A stretch of DNA of 64,000 bases from Mucilaginibacter sp. SJ (GTDB taxonomy: Bacteria; Bacteroidota; Bacteroidia; Sphingobacteriales; Sphingobacteriaceae): positions 6,448,001 to 6,512,000 of the forward strand of contig NZ_CP118631.1 in the NCBI RefSeq assembly GCF_028993635.1. The letters are read 5' to 3'. Shown in pieces: positions 15,580-23,900 of this stretch. The stretch's first letter is position 1. The number at the start of each line of letters is the position of its first letter. Under the pieces are notes generated by a model. That model was not told the origin of the DNA. It ran no database searches and saw only the letters and a program-made list of their open reading frames with translations. A program made the position numbers and the translations under genes.

Positions 15580-17891
15580 GCAAGCAAGCAGAAAAAGGAC
15601 CAGCAGCAGAGAACCCTGAGGAATTGCTCGACCTGAAAATAAAACATCCCAAAGATTGGGCGGCGGGTATTCCTGCTGTTACAGTTGCCATGGTTGATAT
15701 ATTAAAAGAAACTGGTTTGGCAAGAGGTATGGAGGGTTTGTTTCATATGAACAAAAAGAGTGGCTTTGATTGCTCTGGCTGTGCCTGGCCCGACCCGGAT
15801 GATGACCGTTCAGCCCTTGCCGAATACTGTGAAAATGGCGCCAAAGCCCTTGCCGAAGAAGCTACTACCAAAAAACTCACCGGAGATTTTTTTGCGGAAA
15901 ATTCGGTGGCCGAACTGGCTAAGCTTAATGATTATGAGATAGGGAAGAAGGGGCGTATCGCCCAGCCGGTTTACCTCGCTAAAGGTGGCACCCACTACGC
16001 TCCGGTAAGCTGGGATTTTGCGTTTAAAAAGATAGCAACTGAGCTTAACGCTTTGGCATCGCCCGATGAAGCTGCATTTTATACATCCGGCCGTACCAGT
16101 AACGAGGCTTCATTTACGTACCAGTTATTTGTGCGCGAGTTTGGTACCAATAACATGCCCGATTGCTCCAATATGTGCCATGAAAGTACCGGTGTTGGCC
16201 TTGCAGACACCATTGGCATTGGCAAGGGCACGGTTACGCTTAATGACTTTTACGATACCGATGTGATCATCATTATGGGGCAAAACCCCGGTACCAATCA
16301 CCCCCGGATGCTTAGCGCGCTTGAAAAGGCCAAACAGAAAGGTTCAAAGATCATTGCCGTAAACCCGTTGCATGAGGCGGGGTTGATGGGCTTTAAAAAT
16401 CCGCAAACCTTAAAAGGTATTTTAGGCATTAAAACACAATTGGCCGATTTGTACCTGCAGGTAAAAATAAACGGTGATATGGCATTGCTTAAAGCCATGG
16501 AAAAATTGTTATACAAGGCCGAGCAGGAGAATCCCGGCAGTGTTTTCGATCATGAATTTATTAAAAAGAACACTACTGGTTATGTTGCTTTTTTAGAGAA
16601 CCTGAACCAATATGAGGTTGACGATCTGGCTAAAGCTGCCGGTTTAACAGTAAATGAAATTGAGCAGGCTGTTGATCTGATTAAAAATAAAAGCCGCATC
16701 ATTATTTGCTGGGCTATGGGCATCACCCAGCATAAAAACGGAGTGGATACCGTAAAAGAAATTGTGAACCTGGCCATGCTTAAAGGCGCCATTGGTAAAC
16801 CCGGTGCCGGTTTGTGCCCGGTACGTGGCCATAGCAATGTACAGGGTAACCGTACCATGATGATCTGGGATAAGCCAAAACCGAAGCAGTTGGATAAACT
16901 CAAGGAAGTTTTTGGTTTTGAGCCGCCGCGGGGGCATGGCTATGATGTTGTTGAATCTATTAAAGCTATGGACGAGGGCAAACTTAAAGTGTTTTTTGCC
17001 ATGGGCGGCAATTTCCTTTCGGCTACACCGGATACCCTGTTTACGGCACAGGCCATGCGTAAACTTAAGCTGTCGGTACATGTATCAACCAAATTAAACC
17101 GCAGTCATCTGGTTCATGGTGAGGAAGCTTTGATCCTGCCAACACTATCACGAAGTGATAAAGACGTTGTAAATGGCGAGGAGCAGTTTATAAGCTGCGA
17201 AAACTCTATGGGGGTTGTCCAGATGTCAAAAGGGATGCTGAAGCCGGTATCTGAACATCTGATGAACGAGAACCAGATCATTTGTAATCTCGCTAAAGCC
17301 ACATTAGGTAATCGCGCCGTTGTCGACTGGGATAAGTACTCACAAAGCTATGATGCAGTGCGCGACGCGATAGCCAAAGTTATTCCGGGCTGTGAGGATT
17401 ATAACCAAAAGGTACGTTTGCCCGGCGGGTTTTACCTGCCCAATGCTGCACGGGAGGGTAAGTTTATCACCGAAAAGAATGGGAGCGTTGTGCCTTTCAA
17501 TATCGCCCCGTTGCCGCAGCATGAACTGGCGGCTGATGAATACCATATGGCAACCATCCGCAGTCATGATCAGTTTAACACCACTATATATGGCCTTGAC
17601 GACCGCTACCGGGGCATTCACAACGAGCGCCGGGTAATTTTGATGAATGAAAACGACATGAAAAAAGCCGGTTTTAGAGCGGAGGAAAAAGTTGATCTGT
17701 TTAATTATGATGATGGCGCCGAGCGGGTAGCGAGGCTGTTTGTAGTTGTGCCTTACAACATACCCGAAGGGAATACAGCTACCTATTACCCCGAAGCCAA
17801 TGTGCTGGTCCCAATCAACAGCGTTGCCGAACAAAGTAATACGCCTACATCCAAACTGGTTAATATCAAAATCAGGAAACACGTGGCTTAA
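15576..17891 (+). CDS. FdhF/YdeP family molybdopterin oxidoreductase
   Basis: 771 residues, close to the YdeP family. The N-terminal FDCSGCAWPD near 63-72 has one CxxC and not the full four-Cys motif of classical FdhF, so a standard 4Fe-4S cluster is doubtful. NMCHESTGVGL puts Cys at the Mo-ligand position where FdhF has selenocysteine. IIIMGQNPGTNHP and GNFLSATPDT are MGD-binding loops, and the last 130 residues are the molydop-binding barrel (ATIRSHDQFNTTIYG). Reaction unknown; E. coli YdeP is linked to acid resistance. It lacks a Tat signal, so it is cytosolic. Confidence 0.88.
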   Translation: MSKQAEKGPAAENPEELLDLKIKHPKDWAAGIPAVTVAMVDILKETGLARGMEGLFHMNKKSGFDCSGCAWPDPDDDRSALAEYCENGAKALAEEATTKKLTGDFFAENSVAELAKLNDYEIGKKGRIAQPVYLAKGGTHYAPVSWDFAFKKIATELNALASPDEAAFYTSGRTSNEASFTYQLFVREFGTNNMPDCSNMCHESTGVGLADTIGIGKGTVTLNDFYDTDVIIIMGQNPGTNHPRMLSALEKAKQKGSKIIAVNPLHEAGLMGFKNPQTLKGILGIKTQLADLYLQVKINGDMALLKAMEKLLYKAEQENPGSVFDHEFIKKNTTGYVAFLENLNQYEVDDLAKAAGLTVNEIEQAVDLIKNKSRIIICWAMGITQHKNGVDTVKEIVNLAMLKGAIGKPGAGLCPVRGHSNVQGNRTMMIWDKPKPKQLDKLKEVFGFEPPRGHGYDVVESIKAMDEGKLKVFFAMGGNFLSATPDTLFTAQAMRKLKLSVHVSTKLNRSHLVHGEEALILPTLSRSDKDVVNGEEQFISCENSMGVVQMSKGMLKPVSEHLMNENQIICNLAKATLGNRAVVDWDKYSQSYDAVRDAIAKVIPGCEDYNQKVRLPGGFYLPNAAREGKFITEKNGSVVPFNIAPLPQHELAADEYHMATIRSHDQFNTTIYGLDDRYRGIHNERRVILMNENDMKKAGFRAEEKVDLFNYDDGAERVARLFVVVPYNIPEGNTATYYPEANVLVPINSVAEQSNTPTSKLVNIKIRKHVA

Positions 17892-17931
17892 TAACCATTC
17901 TAAATACTTACACCTTAAAACAAAAGCGTTT

Positions 17932-17965
17932 ACATAATACTTATCTCCTTAAAAAAGTATTATGT
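17932..17965 (+). promoter_or_regulatory. Inverted repeat enclosing the start codon of the EncFtn-like gene
   Basis: ACATAATACTT (17932-17942) and AAGTATTATGT (17955-17965) are perfect 11-bp complements separated by 12 nt. The right arm contains the ATG at 17962. In RNA this would close the start codon in a hairpin; in DNA it could be an operator. Confidence 0.6.
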
Positions 17966-18276
17966 CATTTGATCAATATCACGAACCGGCAAATGAGCTG
18001 TCCGACGAAACCCGAACCTTTGCCCGGATGATAGTTTCTTTAACCGAAGAGGCTGAAGCCATAAACTGGTACGAACAGCGGATTTCTGTCGAAAAAGATA
18101 AACAAGCTAAAGCCATTATGCAAAACGCACAGCAGGAGGAGTTTAAGCACTTTGGTATGGACCTTGAGTTTTTACTGCGCAAAAAGCCGGTATGGCGTAC
18201 TACGCTGCAGGCTATCCTTTTTAAAGAGGGTGATATTGTTGAGCTGGGCACCAAAGGCGAAGAAGCGGCAGAATAA
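17962..18276 (+). CDS. Encapsulated-ferritin-like (EncFtn) iron-binding protein, without visible encapsulin tag
   Basis: 104 residues, two-helix ferritin-like. EEAEAINWYEQR (29-40) and QQEEFKHFGMDLEFLLR (57-73) match the EncFtn family, with E30, E60 and H63 at ferroxidase positions and E29, E32 and W36 at entry-site positions (two less than R. rubrum E32, E62, H65, E31, E34, W38). The tail, ELGTKGEEAAE, has none of the SLxIGSLR-type peptide that docks cargo in an encapsulin shell, and no encapsulin gene follows. It probably assembles as a free decamer-like ring and oxidises Fe(II). It lies 70 nt after the molybdoenzyme. Confidence 0.78.
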   Translation: MSFDQYHEPANELSDETRTFARMIVSLTEEAEAINWYEQRISVEKDKQAKAIMQNAQQEEFKHFGMDLEFLLRKKPVWRTTLQAILFKEGDIVELGTKGEEAAE

Positions 18277-18376
18277 TAGTCATTTTTACATTTTTAGTTT
18301 TATCATCGTTACATTAAGTTAGGGCTATTGTATTATCTTTAGCGCTTAAATTAATACGGCCCTACTATAAAAGAAT

Positions 18377-18982
18377 ATGATCTGGTACGAAGAGGATGTG
18401 AAGCAGCTGGAAATTAAGCGAACTAAGCTTGATTATGTGCCGCGGGTAATTTTTTATGGAAGCTCATCCATTCGTTTGTGGAATACGCTTGATGCTGATT
18501 TTGATGACATGCAACCGGTTAACCTGGGTTTTGGCGGTTCTACACTGGCTGCTTGTGTATGGTTTTTTGAACGTATAATGCATTCCTATAATCCCGAATC
18601 CATTGTAGTGTATGCAGGCGATAATGATCTCGGCGATGGCCGCAATCCCGAAGAGGTTTTTATATTTTTTAAGCAGCTCACTGTTGAGGTTGAGCGGCTT
18701 TTTGGTAGTATTCCCTGCTATTATATATCGCTTAAGCCAAGCCTTGCCCGCTGGCCTATTGTTGAAAAGTACAGGTACACCAATAGCTTAATTGAAAACG
18801 AGATAATACACCGCCATAAAAACTGGCAGTTCATCAATATATTTAATCAGATGATAGATGCTTCCGGTAAACCAATACGAGAATATTATGATAAAGATGG
18901 TTTGCACTTGAGCAGCGCCGGTTACGCTTTGTGGAAAAAAGCTGTTTTACAGCGAATGCCACAAAGTATCAAATTAGCTTAA
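18377..18982 (+). CDS. SGNH/GDSL hydrolase family protein
   Basis: 201 residues. Block I FYGSSSIRLW carries the catalytic Ser, GFGGST is block II (Gly), YAGDNDLG is block III (Asn) and DGLHLSSAGY is block V (Asp-His). No signal peptide, so probably cytoplasmic. Substrate unknown (ester or acyl). 100 nt after the EncFtn-like gene. Confidence 0.83.
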   Translation: MIWYEEDVKQLEIKRTKLDYVPRVIFYGSSSIRLWNTLDADFDDMQPVNLGFGGSTLAACVWFFERIMHSYNPESIVVYAGDNDLGDGRNPEEVFIFFKQLTVEVERLFGSIPCYYISLKPSLARWPIVEKYRYTNSLIENEIIHRHKNWQFINIFNQMIDASGKPIREYYDKDGLHLSSAGYALWKKAVLQRMPQSIKLA

Positions 18983-19025
18983 TATAGGGTTTACACGCAT
19001 TTGTCATCTTTCAGCGGTTTAAAAG

Positions 19026-19754
19026 ATGAAAAGAGAGTACCACAAGTGGTTCAGTCCGTCGCTTCAGCGTAATATGGAATTGCTGGTTTTTGGCCATGCG
19101 GGCGCCTCCGTCTTATTTTTTCCCACCCGCACAGCCCGGTTCTATGATTATGAAGACTGGAAAGTAATTGAAGCCTTACGCAGTAAAATTGAGGCAGGTC
19201 ACCTGCAGGTTTACTGTGTGGATAGCATCGACCGGGAAAGCTTTTATAATGAGTTCAGTCATCCCTACCATCGCATGGAAAGGCACCTGCATTATGAACA
19301 GTATATTTTGCAGGAGGTGGTGCCGTTGATGAAAACACTTAACGCCGCCGGTTCAATTATTTCGGCAGGTTGCAGCATGGGGGCTTATCATGCGGTTAAT
19401 ATTGCATTTAAACATCCGTCGGTATTTGTGAAGGTAGTGGGTATGAGCGGGCGTTATGACATTACACAGGCTATGGGCAATTTCCGCGACCTGTTAGATG
19501 GCTACCGCGATGAAAATGTGTATTTCAATATGCCCAACCAATTTTTAAATAACCTGCACAGTCCCGAAATTATTGACCAGATCAAACGCCTCCAAATTAT
19601 ACTGGCCGTGGGCGAAGAAGATGCCTTTTTAGAAGATAATAAATACCTGAGTACCGTGCTGGCAAGCAAAGGCATCCAAAACAGTTTATATATCTGGCAC
19701 GAGGAAGCACACCGCGCCCGTTATTGGCGTAAAATGGTGCAACTCTATTTTTAA
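19026..19754 (+). CDS. Esterase family alpha/beta hydrolase
   Basis: 242 residues. SAGCSMGAYHAV near 117-128 holds the nucleophile elbow (GxSxG with Cys-Ser). VGEEDAFLEDN near residue 199 probably carries the acid residue, and EEAHRARYW near 229-237 the His. Resembles the D/esterase-A-like family of Bacteroidota with an N-terminal WFSPSLQRNMELLVFG. No signal peptide; substrate unknown. 43 nt after the SGNH gene, likely the same transcript. Confidence 0.8.
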   Translation: MKREYHKWFSPSLQRNMELLVFGHAGASVLFFPTRTARFYDYEDWKVIEALRSKIEAGHLQVYCVDSIDRESFYNEFSHPYHRMERHLHYEQYILQEVVPLMKTLNAAGSIISAGCSMGAYHAVNIAFKHPSVFVKVVGMSGRYDITQAMGNFRDLLDGYRDENVYFNMPNQFLNNLHSPEIIDQIKRLQIILAVGEEDAFLEDNKYLSTVLASKGIQNSLYIWHEEAHRARYWRKMVQLYF

Positions 19755-19802
19755 AAGCAAAACACTTTTCTGTTTGTTATATCAGCTGTAATTCAAGATA
19801 TT

Positions 19803-20324
19803 ATGGGCACTATTGAACTGGTAAAGGGCGATATCACAAAAATTAAGGCCGATGCTATTGTAAACGCGGCAAATACATCACTGATGGGTGGCGGCGGTGT
19901 CGACGGCGCTATCCATCGTGCCGGCGGACCGGAGATCCTGGAAGATTGCCGTAAGATAGTAGCCCGGCAGGGCGGCTGCAAAACCGGGCAGGCAGTGATT
20001 ACAACAGGCGGTAAGTTGCCGGCTAAATATGTGATCCACACGGTTGGCCCCGTTTACAATAGTGGTAAAAAAGGTGAGGACGAACTGTTGCAATCCGCTT
20101 ATTTAAATAGTCTGAAGCTTGCCGCCCAAAATGATGTGCATACCGTAGCCTTTCCTAATATCAGTACCGGCATCTATCATTTTCCAAAAGATAAGGCTGC
20201 AGCCATTGCTGTTAAAACAGTTAATGATTTTTTGGCTGATAGCAACGTAGTTGAGAAAGTGATATTTGTTTGTTTTGATGATGAAAACTTTAGCTTGTAC
20301 CAGGATCTGCTTACTCAAAAATAA
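19803..20324 (+). CDS. Macrodomain O-acetyl-ADP-ribose deacetylase
   Basis: 173 residues covering one macrodomain. NAANTSLMGGGGVDGAIHRAGG near 20-41 holds the ADP-ribose-binding Asn and the catalytic Asp of the MacroD/YmdB class; FPNISTGIYHFPKDKAA is the distal-ribose loop. Removes acetyl from O-acetyl-ADP-ribose or ADP-ribose from Asp/Glu. It is complete. Confidence 0.93.
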   Translation: MGTIELVKGDITKIKADAIVNAANTSLMGGGGVDGAIHRAGGPEILEDCRKIVARQGGCKTGQAVITTGGKLPAKYVIHTVGPVYNSGKKGEDELLQSAYLNSLKLAAQNDVHTVAFPNISTGIYHFPKDKAAAIAVKTVNDFLADSNVVEKVIFVCFDDENFSLYQDLLTQK

Positions 20325-20367
20325 TCAGGAATTTGTCAACCCGATGCTAAGTGTATAAATTGCAGCT

Positions 20368-20937
20368 ATGCATCCTGCTTTAAAACAACATCTTGAAGGT
20401 AAATTAATCCTCTCGCCTGAACATGAGCGGCTGATTGCAAATTGTTTTAAAACCCGCTTTACCAAACGCAATGAGATCCTGATTGAAAAGGGGAGCATCG
20501 CAAAACATTTATATTTTGTGGTAAAAGGATGCCTCCGCGTGTTTTTAACCGATGATGAGGGCAACGAATCAACCCGGTTCCTGATTTTTGAAGGGCGCAT
20601 GGGTACCGCATTTCCCAGCTTTATATTGAAAGAGCCTTCTGTGGCCTCTATTCAAAGCCCGGAGCCGTCCGAACTGTTGGTGCTGAGTTATGCGGATCGC
20701 GATCTGCTCCTTCAGGAGATTCCCGGGTTTGAGACTATGTATCGTACAGGTCTTGAGCTTGATTATATCGCATCAATTCAACGGATAGAAAGCCTTATTA
20801 CTATGGATTCAAAAGCCCGTTATAATATCCTGATGCAAACCCAGCCCGAAATCATTAAAAGGCTGCCCAATAAAATAGTTGCCGACTACCTTGGCATCTC
20901 GCAGGAAACCCTGAGCCGCCTTAAATCAAAAAAGTGA
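20368..20937 (+). CDS. Crp/Fnr family transcriptional regulator
   Basis: 189 residues: cyclic-nucleotide-binding-like beta barrel (30-115, with IEKGSIAKHLYFVVKGCLRVF) and a short C-terminal helix-turn-helix (KIVADYLGISQETLSRLKSK). No Cys cluster for Fe-S, so not an oxygen-sensing Fnr. An ATTGAC-N4-GTCAAT dyad lies 4 nt after its stop (20941), and a GTCAA half-site lies upstream (20338), suggesting local control. Confidence 0.88.
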   Translation: MHPALKQHLEGKLILSPEHERLIANCFKTRFTKRNEILIEKGSIAKHLYFVVKGCLRVFLTDDEGNESTRFLIFEGRMGTAFPSFILKEPSVASIQSPEPSELLVLSYADRDLLLQEIPGFETMYRTGLELDYIASIQRIESLITMDSKARYNILMQTQPEIIKRLPNKIVADYLGISQETLSRLKSKK

Positions 20938-20940
20938 TTT

Positions 20941-20956
20941 ATTGACTATTGTCAAT
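20941..20956. promoter_or_regulatory. Candidate Crp/Fnr-family operator
   Basis: ATTGAC-TATT-GTCAAT is a perfect 6+4+6 dyad that resembles the FNR consensus TTGATnnnnATCAA. It lies between the Crp/Fnr gene and the hydrolase at 21006, 50 nt before the hydrolase ATG. Confidence 0.5.
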
Positions 20957-21005
20957 CTTTTTGAATAGCTAAATGCCTTGTTTTGTGATATAAACGCTAT
21001 ACATT

Positions 21006-22028
21006 ATGTGGAAACAAATCTTCACCATTATTATAATCTTGCTATCAGGCCATCTTACGATTGCCCAAAACTTAGGTGAGCGTACCTTCAATTTTAAAGA
21101 CGGAAGCCGCAATAACCGCCCGGTGGTTACCGAAATCTGGTATCCAACTGCTGATACGTTAAAACCCGCAGATAAACATTTTTCGCCCTTTTTACGACAG
21201 CCAACAGTTCGTAATGGTAAGTTTCCGGCAAATAAACTGCCGCTTATCCTACTTTCCCATGGTACAGGCGGTGGCCGGTTAACTTTGGAGTGGCTGGCCC
21301 AGGCTCTTGCAATCAGCGGTTGCATAGTTGCTGCTGTCGATCATTACGGCAATACATATGATCATAAAATTCCCCTTGAATTTGTTAAGCCATGGGAACG
21401 TCCGCTGGATATCAGCTTCGCCCTTACATCCTTACTGAATAACCCCGAAGTTGGCCCGCTTATCGATCAGCAAAAAATAGGGGCAACCGGTTTTTCATTT
21501 GGAGGCTACACCATGATTGCCCTTGCCGGTGCAAAGCTCGATTTTGAGCAGGCCCGCAGTTATTATAAAACCACAGGCCGCAAAGAGCTGGAGATCCCTG
21601 AATTTCCGGGATTGGTAAAACTACTGGACGATAGCTCCATGATTGCCGACTCCAAACATGTGCCCCCGCTAAAAGATCAAAGAATCAAAGCATTCTTTTC
21701 CATATCGCCCGCATTAGGCTTTGGCTTTACCCGTAAAGAGCAGGTAGGTGATATTAAAGGCGCCTTGTATATTGTAGGCTCACAAAGCGATAGCATAGCC
21801 CCGGTTAAAACCAATGCCAGGCATTATCATCAGCTAATCGGTAAATCAAAATATACCGAGCTGCCCGGTAAGGTAGGCCATTACGTAATGCTTGGCGAGG
21901 CCATTGACGCTGTAAAAAAGGAAGCCCCGATGTACTTTACCGATGATGCTTCGGTTAACAGGCATGCCATTCACTTACAGGTGGACAGCTTGGCTGTCGG
22001 TTTTTTCAAGACAGCGTTAAAGTATTAG
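21006..22028 (+). CDS. Secreted alpha/beta hydrolase (dienelactone hydrolase/PAF-acetylhydrolase-like)
   Basis: 340 residues with an N-terminal signal peptide (FTIIIILLSGHLTIAQ). LILLSHGTGGGRLTLEWLA is the oxyanion-hole segment and ATGFSFGGYTMIALAG holds the catalytic Ser. VGSQSDSIAP and LPGKVGHYVML probably provide the acid and His. A periplasmic or outer-membrane-associated esterase, substrate unknown. Confidence 0.82.
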   Translation: MWKQIFTIIIILLSGHLTIAQNLGERTFNFKDGSRNNRPVVTEIWYPTADTLKPADKHFSPFLRQPTVRNGKFPANKLPLILLSHGTGGGRLTLEWLAQALAISGCIVAAVDHYGNTYDHKIPLEFVKPWERPLDISFALTSLLNNPEVGPLIDQQKIGATGFSFGGYTMIALAGAKLDFEQARSYYKTTGRKELEIPEFPGLVKLLDDSSMIADSKHVPPLKDQRIKAFFSISPALGFGFTRKEQVGDIKGALYIVGSQSDSIAPVKTNARHYHQLIGKSKYTELPGKVGHYVMLGEAIDAVKKEAPMYFTDDASVNRHAIHLQVDSLAVGFFKTALKY

Positions 22029-22132
22029 CCGGCCGGTAAAATTTAACAAAACCTTATCATTAAGCTAAAAACATTTTTATCGTGCTGGAGTTGATAGTTA
22101 AATCCGAATAGTAAATTTTTCCTGCTGATACT

Positions 22133-23530
22133 ATGAAAGCTTTTGTGTTTGGTTTGCTTATCACACTTTTTGCCGGTGTTAATGCCGGCGCGCAATCAAA
22201 AAATGTAAGCGGCGTTTACGCCGGTATTGAAATAACATTACCTGTTACCATGGGAGGAGGCATGGGCCGCAGTGATGTTGTTTTCCAATTAAGGCCCGAT
22301 GGAACTTTTAACGATCTGCTTGAAAAACCCGACTGGAAAACACATGTTGCAGGTCGTTACCAGGTACAGGGCAATACGCTCAAATTGCAGTATCTCAAAG
22401 GCTCCAAACAGGAATATAAAATTGAATCTGATGGCGATATCGATGCGGGTTCTTTCAGTATCCTAAAACTCAATACTGCCGACAGGGTACCTGCCGGTTA
22501 TTATCAATTTACCCATGCAAGTAGCATGGGAGGAGGGAATACCGGGCAGGTATTTGTTGGCACATCAGGCTCAAAAGGCCTTTATTTTGATGGGAAGGGT
22601 AATTTTAGCCAAAATAGTTCTTCAGCCACTATGGTATCAGGTGAAGGTATCGGTGGCGGCGGAAGTCGCAAAGATAGCGGGGCAGGCACCTATACTATTA
22701 AAGATGGCATACTTACATTAACTTATAATACAGGTAAAACCGAAACGCATAGTTTCTTTTGCCGCCCCGGTGAAAAACCTGTAATGGCCGCCATAGATGG
22801 CAATATTTATTTTATGGAGGATAAAGCACCCAAAAGCGTATCATCCTCATCTAAAACAACATCCGGAGGGGCTGGTAATGCTAAAACAACTGCCGGAAAC
22901 CAGGCAGTTGAAACCGGTGATAATGATGCTTCGGGCTTATTAAACAAGGCTGCCGAAGTACACGGCGGTGCAAAGCTCAATGCAATTAAAACCATGCAGA
23001 TCTCCGCTACAATGACGGGCTTCGATTTTACTATTAAGATTGATCTGACCGCACATCGCGTCCGCTCTGAGATTCGCAAAGGCGGAAAGTTACTGCAGGT
23101 TGAGCAAATGGAAGGTGATAATGGCTGGCAATGGCGTGATGGCAATAAAAAACCGCTGTCAACCCCGCGTTTAGCGCAATTGAAACAGGGTTTCCGTTCA
23201 GGGGCCCTATTGTTCAGGAAAGAAAACCTCGATCATATTCAAAATGTTAAGGTGCAGGAAGGTAAAAATAACGTAATGATAGTAAGCTATAGTTTTGATG
23301 GCGTAACCAGTTTTGCAGTGTTAGACGATAAAAATCAGCTGGTTGGCGAAGGTACTAAAGTGGGTTCGGTAGTGCAGATATCGGCTTTTACCGGTTATAA
23401 AACGGTTGATGGTATTGTTTTTCCTGCCGCCGAATTACAAACCGAGGGTGCACAAAAGAGCAGCATCACCTATAATGATTATAAAATAAATCCTGCCTTT
23501 GCCGAGGCTGATTGGGCAGATGCCCGCTAA
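22133..23530 (+). CDS. Secreted protein with C-terminal LolA-like domain, function unknown
   Basis: 465 residues with a signal peptide (FGLLITLFAGVNAGAQ). N-terminal half is a beta-rich, Gly-rich region with two similar lipocalin-like units (GRYQVQGNTLKLQY near 77; GTYTIKDGILTLTYN near 182). A Ser/Thr-rich linker follows (SSSSKTTSGGAG). From about 268, KAAEVHGGAKLNAIKTMQIS begins a LolA/LolB-like barrel region common in exported Bacteroidota proteins. It is probably periplasmic or surface-bound; no catalytic motif is visible. Confidence 0.7.
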   Translation: MKAFVFGLLITLFAGVNAGAQSKNVSGVYAGIEITLPVTMGGGMGRSDVVFQLRPDGTFNDLLEKPDWKTHVAGRYQVQGNTLKLQYLKGSKQEYKIESDGDIDAGSFSILKLNTADRVPAGYYQFTHASSMGGGNTGQVFVGTSGSKGLYFDGKGNFSQNSSSATMVSGEGIGGGGSRKDSGAGTYTIKDGILTLTYNTGKTETHSFFCRPGEKPVMAAIDGNIYFMEDKAPKSVSSSSKTTSGGAGNAKTTAGNQAVETGDNDASGLLNKAAEVHGGAKLNAIKTMQISATMTGFDFTIKIDLTAHRVRSEIRKGGKLLQVEQMEGDNGWQWRDGNKKPLSTPRLAQLKQGFRSGALLFRKENLDHIQNVKVQEGKNNVMIVSYSFDGVTSFAVLDDKNQLVGEGTKVGSVVQISAFTGYKTVDGIVFPAAELQTEGAQKSSITYNDYKINPAFAEADWADAR

Positions 23531-23900
23531 GGTCATACCATGGGGTTTTCGATAATATATATCAAATGGCTGCAAACGCTAATTACGTAACCCGGAATGG
23601 CAAACAAACCTTACATGATAGCTGCCGCTATCTCGCTGCCTTCCCGGCAGATACCATAAATGATTAGCGTTAAAATCAGGAAGGTACGCAAATACCAGAC
23701 TGGATGAGTGCTTGTGAAATTAGGGTTACAAGTTACTTAAGCTCATTTAAGAGCTAAATGTAACAGATAAAGTTTGTGAATATTGCAGGTGGCAGGTTTA
23801 ACCCTCGTTACTCAAACGATATAGTTAAAATATCCGGCTCCGGGCATGGCTGCGCCCACACAGGTTTATATATTTGAAATACCAACTCCAATACAACCTC
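23531..23900. other. Intergenic region before the GH3 gene with a nested dyad
   Basis: 370 nt with no gene seen. It contains GTTACA (23725-23730), AGCTC (23740-23744), GAGCT (23751-23755) and TGTAAC (23759-23764), a nested inverted repeat about 140 nt before the GH3 ATG that could be an operator or hairpin. Confidence 0.45.

Noticed and set aside
16644..17081. Long open frame on the minus strand inside the molybdoenzyme gene
   Set aside because: Antisense shadow of a well-matched coding region with no family resemblance or start signal.
17962..18276. Rubrerythrin or bacterioferritin identity
   Set aside because: The chain has only two core helices with EncFtn motifs and no rubredoxin-like Cys or heme ligand.
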